Of a stretch of DNA of 64,000 nucleotides, positions 17,232 through 25,277 are shown in pieces. The notes beneath the pieces are model-generated. The model was not told the origin of the DNA. It saw only the letters and a list, made by a program, of their open reading frames with translations, and made no database searches. Made by a program: the position numbers and the translations under genes. This stretch comes from an uncultured Lachnospiraceae bacterium (lineage in GTDB: Bacteria > Bacillota > Clostridia > Lachnospirales > Lachnospiraceae): contig CAJUBP010000001.1 of NCBI GenBank assembly GCA_910584585.1, forward strand, positions 193,275 to 257,274. Direction: 5' to 3'. Every line of letters starts with the position of its first letter. Position 1 is the stretch's first letter.

Positions 17232-17872
17232 GCAGCGAAACAAAATACACGCCTGCCCGGATTCTGATGATGCTTGCGGGCATCCTCTTAATCGGCATGT
17301 GCGTGGCCTCCTATCGAATGAGCGGATTCGGAGTAGACCCTTTTTCCTGTATGAATCTGGGCATCAGCGGCTTTGTGGGAATGTCCTTCGGCACCTGGCA
17401 GCTGATCGTAAACGCCTTATTGCTTGTAATCGTATGGTTCACCGTACGCAGCTGCATCGGACTCGGAACCATTGTCAATATGGTCTTTGTAGGATACACG
17501 GCAGACTTTCTCTGCTGGGCGTTCTTAGATCAGATTGGCCTTACTGTGACAACGCCTCTGCGCATCTTTCTGCTGGCCGCCGGCACTTTATTTGCCTCGC
17601 TGGGATGCGCTTGTTACATGGCGGCGGAAATGGGAATTGCCCCTTATGACAGCGTGGCGTTTATTGTCACAAAGTATACAAAAGACAAGGTTTCTTTCCG
17701 GGCGGCAAGAGTACTTTCTGATTTGATTGTTATTGTGATAGGAATTACTTTCTGTCTTTTGGCTAAGAATAATATCTGGGAGATCGTAGGGCTGGGAACG
17801 ATTGTCAACGCCTGCTGCAATGGGCCGCTGATACAGTTTTTCCGGGGGAAATTTGAAAAATTATTAAAATAG
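17228..17872 (+). CDS. YczE/YyaS-like integral membrane protein
   Basis: 214-residue protein with about five hydrophobic segments and the family pattern SGFGVDPFSCMNLGIS and GLGTIVNACCNGPLIQFF of the YitT/YczE group. The function is unknown, possibly export or transport. The start is TTG at 17228, overlapping the GH36 stop (CTTGA), so it is co-translated as the last gene of the sugar operon. A role in handling the sugar is a guess from context. Confidence 0.85.
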   Translation: MSSETKYTPARILMMLAGILLIGMCVASYRMSGFGVDPFSCMNLGISGFVGMSFGTWQLIVNALLLVIVWFTVRSCIGLGTIVNMVFVGYTADFLCWAFLDQIGLTVTTPLRIFLLAAGTLFASLGCACYMAAEMGIAPYDSVAFIVTKYTKDKVSFRAARVLSDLIVIVIGITFCLLAKNNIWEIVGLGTIVNACCNGPLIQFFRGKFEKLLK

Positions 17873-17901
17873 AGTAACTGGCCCGCGGACTATATATTGC
17901 A

Positions 17902-17948
17902 CACGGATTGTAACAGTGAAGGCGAAGGCTGAACTGTTACCACGGATT
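17902..17948. repeat. MITE-like palindrome with 8-bp target duplication
   Basis: A 31-bp element (17910-17940) from GTAACAGTGAAGG to GCTGAACTGTTAC lies between exact direct repeats CACGGATT (17902-17909 and 17941-17948), just after the sugar operon. Its ends match the element at 3574-3629. Confidence 0.7.
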
Positions 17949-17972
17949 CGCGTCATATCACAATTATTTTGC

Positions 17973-18151
17973 CAGGCAGGCATAAATATGTTAAAATATG
18001 CCTGTCTGAGCATTTATGTTCCCGAACATACTTAGGAACTGTCAAGAAATAACTTTTAAATAGTGCTCTCGAAGAAAAAGACAAGCAATATTAAAAGTTA
18101 TTTCTTGACAGTTCCTTAATGGCGGGAATGAATTTTAAGACACGCTCTAAG
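17973..18151. repeat. Stacked intergenic repeats: hairpin, 83-bp inverted-repeat element, dispersed GAATTTTAAGACACGCTCT repeat
   Basis: Three units in a row. A hairpin CAGGCAGGCATA/TATGCCTGTCTG (17973-18008) may end the sugar operon. An element with perfect 26-bp arms runs from AGGAACTGTCAAGAAAT (18034-18059) to ATTTCTTGACAGTTCCT (18091-18116); one arm is also found alone at 59602-59624. Then GGCGGGAATGAATTTTAAGA to CACGCTCTAA (18122-18151) belongs to the family also seen at 24084, 29768, 44503 and 46141. Confidence 0.7.
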
Positions 18152-18187
18152 ACAATACTTACAAATTCCGCAAAACAGGAGGTCGCC

Positions 18188-19204
18188 ATGCCCGGATTCA
18201 CCACACACTATTTATTTGGAGTCAACACATATCGACGATTAAAGCCAACACGCCTGAAAAAAATTCTTCAGCAGGAACATAATGCTTACAGTTTAGGACT
18301 GCAGGGTCCTGATCTGTTTTTCTATTTTCTGCCTTCTTATATGATTCACAGGAACAATATCGGTTCGGTTGCCCACACGGAAAAAACAAACGAATTCCTC
18401 CGCCATCTGCTGGGCAGCCGAAAGCTGTTTTCCTCCCGAAAAGAACAGGAAATTGCGGAGGCTTATATTGCCGGCTTCCTGGGACATTATATTCTGGACG
18501 CCCGCTGCCACCCTTATGTTTACTGGAAAACAGAATTTAGTGAAAAAAACAATAAATATCACGGACAGCATATGGGCCTGGAAACGGAAATTGACGCAAA
18601 ACTGCTGAAATTCTACCGGCAGGTTCCTCCTTCCGCTTTCCGGCAGAACGCCACCATTGCCCTGACCCGTATACAGAAGCGCACGATTACCAGAATCCTG
18701 CACTATGTATATGCCAGAACTTACCCGGAACTTGGCATTCTCCCTATCACCATACGCACTTCCATTTCTTCCATTCAGGCCGGAACAAAATTCCTGCATG
18801 ACCCTTCCGGACGAAAGAAGAAAATAATCGGAACCCTGGAAAAACTATTTTTGGGACACACATTGTTATCCACATTAATTCCCAGCGGCAATCTGTCTGT
18901 CCACAATGACCCCTTAAATCTTCTTCACAAAGAGTGGATAAATCCCTGGGATACTTCCCTGCATTACACAGATTCCTTTTTTGACTTGATGCATGCCGCC
19001 CAAAGCAGATATCTGGAGACTCTGGAAGAACTGAACCGCCTGATTTTTGCTCATCCGGAAAGAAATAAGAAGACAGACGATTCCCAACAGCGCCGCCCTG
19101 CCGCCTCCATGACGCAGACCTGGCAAAATGGCTGGGAGAACTTTCTGGAGCGACTTGGCAACTTGTCCTATCACAGCGGATTGGACGCGGGAATTCCAAG
19201 TTGA
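18188..19204 (+). CDS. Zinc-dependent phospholipase C-like protein
   Basis: 338-residue protein whose N-terminal 180 residues match the zinc-dependent phospholipase C/S1-P1-like all-helical domain: an early His (PGFTTHYLFG), LGLQGPDLFFYF, FLGHYILDARCHPYVYW and GQHMGLETEID supply the His/Asp zinc ligands. Start ATG 18188 follows AGGAGG. No signal peptide is evident, unlike secreted alpha-toxins, so an intracellular role is likely and the substrate is unknown. The middle and C-terminal parts are not recognised. It is convergent with the MFS gene. Confidence 0.85.
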   Translation: MPGFTTHYLFGVNTYRRLKPTRLKKILQQEHNAYSLGLQGPDLFFYFLPSYMIHRNNIGSVAHTEKTNEFLRHLLGSRKLFSSRKEQEIAEAYIAGFLGHYILDARCHPYVYWKTEFSEKNNKYHGQHMGLETEIDAKLLKFYRQVPPSAFRQNATIALTRIQKRTITRILHYVYARTYPELGILPITIRTSISSIQAGTKFLHDPSGRKKKIIGTLEKLFLGHTLLSTLIPSGNLSVHNDPLNLLHKEWINPWDTSLHYTDSFFDLMHAAQSRYLETLEELNRLIFAHPERNKKTDDSQQRRPAASMTQTWQNGWENFLERLGNLSYHSGLDAGIPS

Positions 19205-19275
19205 GACTAAAAACACCTCCTTTCTGTTGCCAGGTTTCGGTGAGCAAAGCAAAAATTATAACATATTGTTTGACG

Positions 19276-20520
19276 CTATTCTATCTTTTTCTCAAAAAGA
19301 TTTCTCGCGCGAACAGCAATCACCAGAGATATTGCGCCGGAAAATAAAACCACCGCATATTCAAATCCCCTGCTGACTTCAAACAGAATGCCGTAAAAAG
19401 CATTGCCGAATGGCTGAGCGCACATAGAAACCGTAAAAATAACAGCTATCACTTTCCCAATCAAATGCTGCGGCGTTTCCGTCTGAATAAAGGACATCAT
19501 CTGCACTGTAAAAACCGTAGAAAACGCCATAATCCCGAAACAGCACGCAGTAATAACAATATAGTTGACAATTCCGGAGGAAACCAGCATCAGAGAAATA
19601 CCCATTGGAAAGGCACAGGCAGCGCAGGATATGATCAGCTTCCCTGATTTATGAATGGTCAGCCGGTTTGCGAAAACGCCTGCGCCAATCCCTCCAAGCA
19701 GCCCGCCCGCCGCCAGGCTCCCTTCTGCGAAACCATACAGCCGATTTGCCTGCCCAGGCTCAAACTCCAATACCTCCGTTATCAGATAGGGCAGCGCAAC
19801 CATTATCATTGCCGCCAGAAACAAATTGATCCCGCAGACCACAAGAAGGCCTTTTCCAATCACAGGTTTTTCCTTTCGGATAAACCGAATACTCTCCGCA
19901 AAATCTTTTCGGGCTGTCTTCCATATTCCTCCGCGCAAAGCTTGTTTCTGAAAAGGTATTTTGATAAAAATCTCCATCACCGCCGATACAAAAAAGCAAA
20001 GAGCACACACCCACAATACCGGCTTTAGTCCATAGGCGCTGTATAAAATGCCGCCAATCACCGGCCCTGCTAAAGCAGAAAAAGAACTTATAGTATTGAT
20101 CACGGAATTCGCCGCCATAAAATGTTCCTGATTGACCAATACCGGAATACTTGCCTGCACAGACGGCTGATACGCGCCCGCTATGCCGTACAAAAGCATC
20201 AGCGTCACCGTCAAAAGCTGCGTGAGAGGCGCTTGATCCATCAGCAGGCAAAAAAGCAGAATCACCGCCGAAGTGAAGAAATCCAGCAGGACCATAATAT
20301 TTCTTTTATTGATCCTATCCGCCACAATCCCTCCCACCGGAGACAGCAGGATGGCAGGGATAAAGGCGCAGGCTGTCACCGTTCCGTAAAGGGCTGAGGA
20401 ACCTGTCAGGTTCAGCAAATATAGCGGCAGCGCAAACCTGACTGCGGCATTGCCGAACAATGAGATAATCTGCCCCAAAACCACTAATGTGAAATCTTTA
20501 GAAAATAATTTTTTATCCAT
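19276..20520 (-). CDS. MFS efflux transporter
   Basis: 414-residue, 12-segment major facilitator resembling macrolide/drug exporters of the MefA or enterobactin-exporter type. The signature after helix 2 is GGIVADRINKRN, and the N-terminus LVVLGQIISLFGNAAVRFAL is typical. Start ATG 20520 follows AGAGGAGA. A TetR gene lies upstream on the same strand, and the operator-like palindrome ACATACC-N7-GGTATGT at 20541-20561 sits before the start, so efflux is probably induced by a compound that TetR binds. Confidence 0.92.
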   Translation of the reverse strand: MDKKLFSKDFTLVVLGQIISLFGNAAVRFALPLYLLNLTGSSALYGTVTACAFIPAILLSPVGGIVADRINKRNIMVLLDFFTSAVILLFCLLMDQAPLTQLLTVTLMLLYGIAGAYQPSVQASIPVLVNQEHFMAANSVINTISSFSALAGPVIGGILYSAYGLKPVLWVCALCFFVSAVMEIFIKIPFQKQALRGGIWKTARKDFAESIRFIRKEKPVIGKGLLVVCGINLFLAAMIMVALPYLITEVLEFEPGQANRLYGFAEGSLAAGGLLGGIGAGVFANRLTIHKSGKLIISCAACAFPMGISLMLVSSGIVNYIVITACCFGIMAFSTVFTVQMMSFIQTETPQHLIGKVIAVIFTVSMCAQPFGNAFYGILFEVSRGFEYAVVLFSGAISLVIAVRARNLFEKKIE

Positions 20521-20540
20521 AATCTAAATCTCCTCTCAAT

Positions 20541-20561
20541 ACATACCGAACGTTGGTATGT
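20541..20561. promoter_or_regulatory. TetR operator upstream of the MFS gene
   Basis: ACATACC and GGTATGT arms separated by 7 bp, with the same arms as the two operators before the tetR gene but a longer spacer. The following 20580-20677 stretch holds a hairpin of the GCGGGGC repeat type and no gene. Confidence 0.6.
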
Positions 20562-20677
20562 ACAAAACAAAAAATAAAAAGCGCCCCACTTTCATCTGAA
20601 TTTCTAGCCGGATGGAGTACTAGATTCAGTGTGAAATCCGGTGTAAAGCGGGGCAGCAGACTAAGCACAACAGGCAT

Positions 20678-21331
20678 TTACTTGCTCTTTTGATAAATAG
20701 AAGCCAGTTCCCTCAATCTTTCCAGCATCTCTCCGTCCAAAATATCCAATCCAAATCCCCGCAGCATCTGGCCGAACACCATGAATTTGCGATAGGATTC
20801 TTCCTCAGTGCTGTCAAATATCATGGGATTCATCCAGACATTTGCCGCAAGCAGCACCAATTCCGCCAATTGCTCCGGATAATCCGTTTCAATCGAACCG
20901 TCCGCAATTCCCTGTTTCATAATCGGCAGGATATAATTGGGCGCCGCGTTCTCTATCGTATCATGCAGAAGACTGAACAGAAGCTTCGGGTTATTATGAA
21001 AATCCGGAGCCACCGTAAATATATCCGCCTGCACCGGCCGGTTAATGGATGCCTTAAAAATTGTTTTCAGTTTCTCTCTGCCGGTTAAATCGGAACGGTC
21101 ACGGATCTTCGCCAGCATCTGATTCGATTCTGCCGTCATCCGATCCGAGACAGCCTCTAAAATATCTTCCTTTGACTTAAAATGATGGTAAATAGCCCCT
21201 TTGCTCAGTCCGCCTAACTGGTCGATAATGTCCTGAATGGAAGTATGCTCATACCCTTTCTCCATAAAAAGACGAAAGGCCGTTGTCAGGATTAAATTGA
21301 CTGTTTCCTCCGGGCGCTTATTTCTCACCAC
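20678..21331 (-). CDS. TetR/AcrR family regulator
   Basis: 217-residue repressor with the N-terminal helix-turn-helix TSIQDIIDQLGGLSKGAIYH (about 30-50) and a helical ligand-binding C-terminal part. The start is GTG at 21331, preceded by GGAAGGGGG. Two palindromic operators lie in its own promoter and a third before the MFS gene, pointing to autoregulation and control of efflux. Confidence 0.92.
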   Translation of the reverse strand: MVRNKRPEETVNLILTTAFRLFMEKGYEHTSIQDIIDQLGGLSKGAIYHHFKSKEDILEAVSDRMTAESNQMLAKIRDRSDLTGREKLKTIFKASINRPVQADIFTVAPDFHNNPKLLFSLLHDTIENAAPNYILPIMKQGIADGSIETDYPEQLAELVLLAANVWMNPMIFDSTEEESYRKFMVFGQMLRGFGLDILDGEMLERLRELASIYQKSK

Positions 21332-21392
21332 GTTCCACCCCCTTCCTAAAATTTTAACAAAACAATTCGTGACGTTGCTTCATACTTCTTCG

Positions 21393-21443
21393 ACATACCG
21401 ACGGTATGTTTTTATTTTAGCATACTGCCGGTATGTTTGTCAA
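21393..21443 (-). promoter_or_regulatory. tetR promoter with two operators
   Basis: Minus-strand promoter TTGACA (21443-21438), 18 bp, TAAAAT (21419-21414). Operators: ACATACCGACGGTATGT at 21393-21409, just downstream of the -10 box, and GCATACTGCCGGTATGT at 21420-21436, filling the spacer. Confidence 0.8.
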
Positions 21444-21515
21444 TCATTATCATGGTTACAGATTTAAACGGTTACACCCTTTCTGCCGCAGGAGACGACA
21501 GGAAAAACAGACCAT

Positions 21516-22451
21516 TTATATTCCAAAAAATTCTTTTATCTGTCCTAAAATCGTATTCATCAGCCGGATCCTTGCCTCCACGCTTGCCCAGGCAATATGA
21601 GGCGTAATCAGCAGCCGGTCACTGTCTTTGATATTTTTCAAAGGGTTATCCGCGCTCATCGGCTCCGCGCAGAGAACGTCAAGAGCCGCTCCGCGGATTT
21701 CTCCTGCATTTAAGGCGTCTGCCAGATCCTTTTCAGAGACGATAGGCCCTCTGCCCAAATTCAGAAAAATTGCCGACTTCTTCATCTTTTCAAATGCCTT
21801 TTTGTCCATCAAATTCTCCGTTTCCGGAGTCAGCGGGGCATGGACTGATATAATATCAGAGGTTTCCAACAGTTCTTCAAAGTCTACCCGCCGATAGTCC
21901 GGCTGATTATTTTTTCCGGTGGTGGAATAATAGATGACATTGCATCCGAACATTTTGGCTGTTTCCGCCACCCGTCTCCCGATGGCCCCCATTCCGATAA
22001 TTCCCCAGGTCTTGCCGTCAATCTCTGAGAATTTCCGATCAAAATGAGTGAACAGACAGTCAGCCACATATTTTTCCGATTTCACATATTCATCGTAATA
22101 GGGCAGATGTTCCACCAGATAAAACAACATGGCAAAGGTATGCTGAGTCACGGATTCCGTGGAATATCCGGCTACGTTGCGCCATGCAATTCCCCTTTTG
22201 TCCAGATATTCCTTGTCCAGATTATTGGTTCCTGTCGCCGTCACACAGACCAGCTTCAGATTCTCTGCTTCCCCAATGCTCGTTTCGTTGACAGGAACCT
22301 TGTTCAAAATAATAACATCCGCGTCCCTGGTCCGCTCCCTGGCCTGTTCCGGCGTGGAAAAATCATATTTTACCACTTCTCCGAATGATTCATAACCGGA
22401 TAAATCAATGTCGTCTCCGATGGTCCTTGCGTCTAAAAATACTAATTTCAT
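21516..22451 (-). CDS. D-2-hydroxyacid dehydrogenase (glycerate/hydroxypyruvate reductase type)
   Basis: 311-residue NAD-dependent dehydrogenase that interconverts 2-oxo acids and D-2-hydroxy acids. The Rossmann motif is GIIGMGAIGRRVA (about 150-162). The catalytic Arg is in the VHAPLTPET to NLGRGPIVSE region, with Glu in LDVLCAEP and His in LLITPHIAW. Length suits HprA-like enzymes. Its ATG overlaps the stop of the phosphatase gene by 4 bp, making it the third gene of an operon with DUF89 and histidine phosphatase. Confidence 0.94.
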   Translation of the reverse strand: MKLVFLDARTIGDDIDLSGYESFGEVVKYDFSTPEQARERTRDADVIILNKVPVNETSIGEAENLKLVCVTATGTNNLDKEYLDKRGIAWRNVAGYSTESVTQHTFAMLFYLVEHLPYYDEYVKSEKYVADCLFTHFDRKFSEIDGKTWGIIGMGAIGRRVAETAKMFGCNVIYYSTTGKNNQPDYRRVDFEELLETSDIISVHAPLTPETENLMDKKAFEKMKKSAIFLNLGRGPIVSEKDLADALNAGEIRGAALDVLCAEPMSADNPLKNIKDSDRLLITPHIAWASVEARIRLMNTILGQIKEFFGI

Positions 22452-23155
22452 GTGATTTCCTCCTCTATCATTAATGTTATAGTTCCTAATTCTCTTATTC
22501 CACAGCCCTCTCCTGGGGAATCCGCTCCGAAATTGTTACCTGTTCTGTCACTTTTTCCTGGCAGAGACGCCTCCATACTGCTGCATTCATCCTCTTGATA
22601 CTTGCAGCGGCAGATAAATCCGCACCCGTTCCCCGCCTGATACTCATAATACCCCCTCGGCGGGCAGGCAAAGGCTTCCAGAATCGCCATAATGGTCCCC
22701 CCGTGAACTGCCAGGCCCACATGCTCCCAGCCATTTTCCCACGCCCTTCTGACACACTTCCGAAAGGCTTCCCGGCAGCGGCATTTGAAGCGTTCCGGTT
22801 CCTCTCCTCCCGGAAATCCAATGGCGCCGCCGCTGTCGATAAATTTCTGATACTCAGGATTTCCGCTTAATTCCTGATAATTCTTATATTCAAATTCCCC
22901 GAAATCCATTTCCCGGAAATCTTCCATGATCTCTGTCCTGTTTTTCCCAAAAACAAGTTCCGCTGTCTGCCGGCACCTCAGATAAGGGCTCACAAACACC
23001 CTGTCCATAGCGGGGAAATCATGGCTCTTTCGCCTCAACTGTTCCCTTTCCTCTTCCAGTATTCCCTCATCGGTGCGCCCCACGTAGCGGCCTTCCCGGT
23101 TTCCCGCCGTAGCTCCATGGCGGATAAAATATATCTTCATAAGCGTACCCTTCAT
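22448..23155 (-). CDS. Histidine phosphatase family protein
   Basis: 235-residue phosphoglycerate mutase-like phosphatase with the RHG motif YFIRHGATAGN, the VSPYLRCRQTAE region, a catalytic Glu in EMDFGEFEY and the second His in LAVHGGTIMAI. It resembles CobC/alpha-ribazole phosphatases but the substrate is unknown. ATG 23155 overlaps the stop of the extended DUF89 frame as ATGA; an alternative ATG at 23140 (MKIYFIRHG) has AAGGGT before it. The C-terminal 50 residues are low-complexity and not part of the fold. Confidence 0.9.
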   Translation of the reverse strand: MKGTLMKIYFIRHGATAGNREGRYVGRTDEGILEEEREQLRRKSHDFPAMDRVFVSPYLRCRQTAELVFGKNRTEIMEDFREMDFGEFEYKNYQELSGNPEYQKFIDSGGAIGFPGGEEPERFKCRCREAFRKCVRRAWENGWEHVGLAVHGGTIMAILEAFACPPRGYYEYQAGNGCGFICRCKYQEDECSSMEASLPGKSDRTGNNFGADSPGEGCGIRELGTITLMIEEEIT

Positions 23156-23265
23156 ATCGGCGCCCTTTTCTCATTAATCAGCATTCCCTGAAACCGTTTC
23201 ACGCCGAACTGTCTGGAAAAATGCTGGCATTTGCACAAAAAAAGATAGTAGATATTTTTCCCTCA
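23152..23265 (-). other. In-frame continuation of the DUF89 gene beyond UGA (possible selenocysteine/readthrough or nonsense mutation)
   Basis: After the UGA at 23265-23263 the frame reads GKNIYYLFLCKCQHF, SRQFGVKRFQG and MLINEKRAPI, then stops at 23154-23152. The downstream ATG overlaps that stop as ATGA. From memory, clostridial homologs have a Cys-Gly at this site followed by a similar NIYYLFLCKC stretch, so UGA would stand in for Cys. The pair GGAAAAAT/ATTTTTCC can close a stem just after the UGA, but its loop is about 31 nt and not a clear bacterial SECIS. Confidence 0.6.
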
Positions 23266-24024
23266 CCCATGCAGCGATTCAAAATTCCCCTGGCCTTTGG
23301 CCAAAATCAAATCCGCACTGTCCAAAACCTTCTTCCCTTCCTCCGTCAGCTTGGAATAAATCACTCCCTGAATGGAACTGTTATTGGTAATCACAGGAAC
23401 TTCCTTTGTAATTCCAACCATTTCGGCGTCTTCCAGGGTAGCGTCATTGATGGCGTCCTCTCCCCGGACCATGGCCGTGATATGTAACCTGGGATAAGCT
23501 TTCTTCAATTCACGGATGACAATCTTGTCCAAGACAATTTCCCCGCAGTTATCCATAATATACAGCAGCCGGGAAGCCTGGCCAAGCTCCCTGCACAATT
23601 GGCCGTACTCCTTATCATCCAACTGCTCCTCTTCTCTGCGGAACAATTTCAGAAATTCTTCTTTTGTCACATGCTCCACTGCAGAAAAATCAATGTAATT
23701 GCCGATTCTCGCAAAGCGAATGGCTTCTTTTAACGTATTCTGGCTTTTTTGGATTTCCTTTTCCAGTTCCGGTTCCATCTGGAGCAGAAGCTGGTTAAAT
23801 TCCCGTTTCATATGGGCGATATTATGATCTTTTCCGTAATATTTCTCCCGCAGTTCTGTCAGCAGGGCGCCCATCCAGGGAGCGTTGTGCTCTGGCCGGC
23901 TGCTTCCCAGCAGCGCCATGACTTCACGCATGAAGGCTGTTTTCTTTTCTTCGTCTTTAAAGTTTTCAATCAGACGCTCCTGCTGATTCACCAGGCAGCA
24001 CATGCATTTTGAGTATAACAGCAT
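23263..24024 (-). CDS. DUF89/ARMT1-like metal-dependent phosphatase, ending at an in-frame UGA
   Basis: 253 residues up to the first stop. The family (DUF89, COG1578) is described as metal-dependent damage-control phosphatases for sugar phosphates and related metabolites. Marks are the N-terminal CMCC, the metal-site strand MDNCGEIVLD, RGEDAINDATLEDA, NNSSIQG and LAKGQGNFESL. The UGA falls directly after FESLHG, where I would expect the last helix. The frame continues for 36 codons to a stop that overlaps the next gene, giving 290 residues in all, the usual family length. The gene leads a three-gene operon with two other small-metabolite enzymes. Confidence 0.88.
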   Translation of the reverse strand: MLLYSKCMCCLVNQQERLIENFKDEEKKTAFMREVMALLGSSRPEHNAPWMGALLTELREKYYGKDHNIAHMKREFNQLLLQMEPELEKEIQKSQNTLKEAIRFARIGNYIDFSAVEHVTKEEFLKLFRREEEQLDDKEYGQLCRELGQASRLLYIMDNCGEIVLDKIVIRELKKAYPRLHITAMVRGEDAINDATLEDAEMVGITKEVPVITNNSSIQGVIYSKLTEEGKKVLDSADLILAKGQGNFESLHG

Positions 24025-24049
24025 TGGTGATCCTCCTTCATCTTTTATC

Positions 24050-24110
24050 TTTGGAAACGGACGGAAATATAAGCTGTAGTGTTAGAGCGTGTCTTAAAAT
24101 TACTCTCTGC
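24050..24110. repeat. Copies of two dispersed repeats
   Basis: TTTGGAAACGGACGGAA, also present at about 12091, is followed by TTAGAGCGTGTCTTAAAATT, the end of the family seen at 18122, 44503 and 46202. Upstream of the DUF89 operon; no gene. Confidence 0.6.
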
Positions 24111-24172
24111 AGTTCTTTCTAAGGCATCCTGTTTTGCATATTATACGATAATGCGGCTTTTTTATCAATGGA

Positions 24173-25168
24173 TTAATCGAAAACCATTTTTCCCTCCCAG
24201 GTTCCTGCCGCACTTCCTCCCCATGGGGAAAAATCATAGCCCGTCTGTTCTGTAATTGTAATATCCTGCTTCGGCGTAACCTGCCATTGACCCGGCAGCA
24301 TGCACATTTTTACGGCAGGATCTTGCGCTTTCACAGCTGCCTGCACAGTTCGGATGTCTTTCAAAAAGCGGAGGGAAATCTCGTATTCCCCGCTTCCCTC
24401 AGAATCATATGCCTGAAATTTTCTTTGAGCGTCTTCTTCCCACTCAAAGCACAGATTCACTAACGTTTCCTCATTTTCCCCGAAAAATATCAGATGGCTC
24501 TCATCATAATAGGATGGCCGCAGTTCCGCCCTGAATCTTCCCTGCTGCAAATGATACCGTCTGCTCCACAGGCTGTCCTCAGCCATTCCCACAAACCCTT
24601 TCTTTCCATTGACATTATAGATTCCGTAATATCCGCCGGGAAGTGTTTTCCTGATTTCGGTATTGACGGAAGACCATATGAAAAATTCCTCTGGTATCTG
24701 CTCCAGAGGACAGCCCGGCAAATAAATCAGGAATTCTTCGGCATCCTCAAATCCATACGCCTCGGAATCAATATACCTGGTATCATCTTCGCAGTATTCT
24801 TTTCCCGGCGTTCCTTCTGTATTCAGATATTCCAGTTCCATGGAATATGTAGATTCATTCACCTGTTTTGGCAGGGAAAATTTTCCGTCAAAATTACAGA
24901 TATAAACGGTACCGTTGGGATACCCTTCGCCAGTATCTCCCATATCTGAATCATGATACCGGCCTGTAAATGTCCCGTCCGAATTTAAATTAAAATACGT
25001 CGCCCAGCCTCCGGCGCCGCTGCCGAAATCAAAGCCTTCGGGCAGCTGCTCCATAATATTTTCGCTTCTGTTCCCTTTGCCGCCGCATCCGGCAAACGCA
25101 CATGCCATAATACACACAATACATAAGAAAAATAAATTTTTCACTTTTCCCATTTTGTTTGGCGCCAT
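24173..25168 (-). CDS. Secreted lipoprotein of unknown function
   Basis: About 331-residue lipoprotein. A hydrophobic signal LFFLCIVCIMACAFAGC ends in a lipobox (AFAGC), so the Cys is lipidated and the protein sits on the outer face of the membrane. The mature part is acidic, rich in Tyr, Gly and Trp, with GSAAGTWEGKMVF at the end; it resembles lipocalin-like or META-like clostridial lipoproteins only vaguely. Possible starts are ATG 25168 (AAGGGAAGG close before it) and ATG 25153; the frame also opens further into the 35-bp tandem repeat, which is unlikely to be coding. Confidence 0.8.
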   Translation of the reverse strand: MAPNKMGKVKNLFFLCIVCIMACAFAGCGGKGNRSENIMEQLPEGFDFGSGAGGWATYFNLNSDGTFTGRYHDSDMGDTGEGYPNGTVYICNFDGKFSLPKQVNESTYSMELEYLNTEGTPGKEYCEDDTRYIDSEAYGFEDAEEFLIYLPGCPLEQIPEEFFIWSSVNTEIRKTLPGGYYGIYNVNGKKGFVGMAEDSLWSRRYHLQQGRFRAELRPSYYDESHLIFFGENEETLVNLCFEWEEDAQRKFQAYDSEGSGEYEISLRFLKDIRTVQAAVKAQDPAVKMCMLPGQWQVTPKQDITITEQTGYDFSPWGGSAAGTWEGKMVFD

Positions 25169-25181
25169 CCTTCCCTTACGC

Positions 25182-25277
25182 AAGTTCATTCTTATTCTTG
25201 CAGCTTTCTTTCGCATAAGTTCATTCTTATTCTTGCAGCTTTCTTTCGCATAAGTTCATTCTTATTCTTGCAGCTTT
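25182..25277. repeat. 35-bp tandem repeat, 2.7 copies
   Basis: Units AAGTTCATTCTTATTCTTGC to AGCTTTCTTTCGCAT start at 25182, 25217 and 25252; the first two are identical. The array fills the gap between DUF1848 and the lipoprotein gene and covers the latter's expected leader. Since 35 is not a multiple of three, a change in copy number would shift any reading frame running through it. Confidence 0.85.

Noticed and set aside
18747..19252. Minus-strand frames opposite the phospholipase C-like gene as part of the MFS operon
   Set aside because: They overlap a well-supported zinc-phospholipase domain gene and have no start signal.
23218..23262. Bacterial SECIS hairpin after the DUF89 UGA
   Set aside because: The only long stem (GGAAAAAT/ATTTTTCC) closes a loop of about 31 nt; shorter AU-only stems with a G in the loop are too weak to claim. 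Kept only as an open question.
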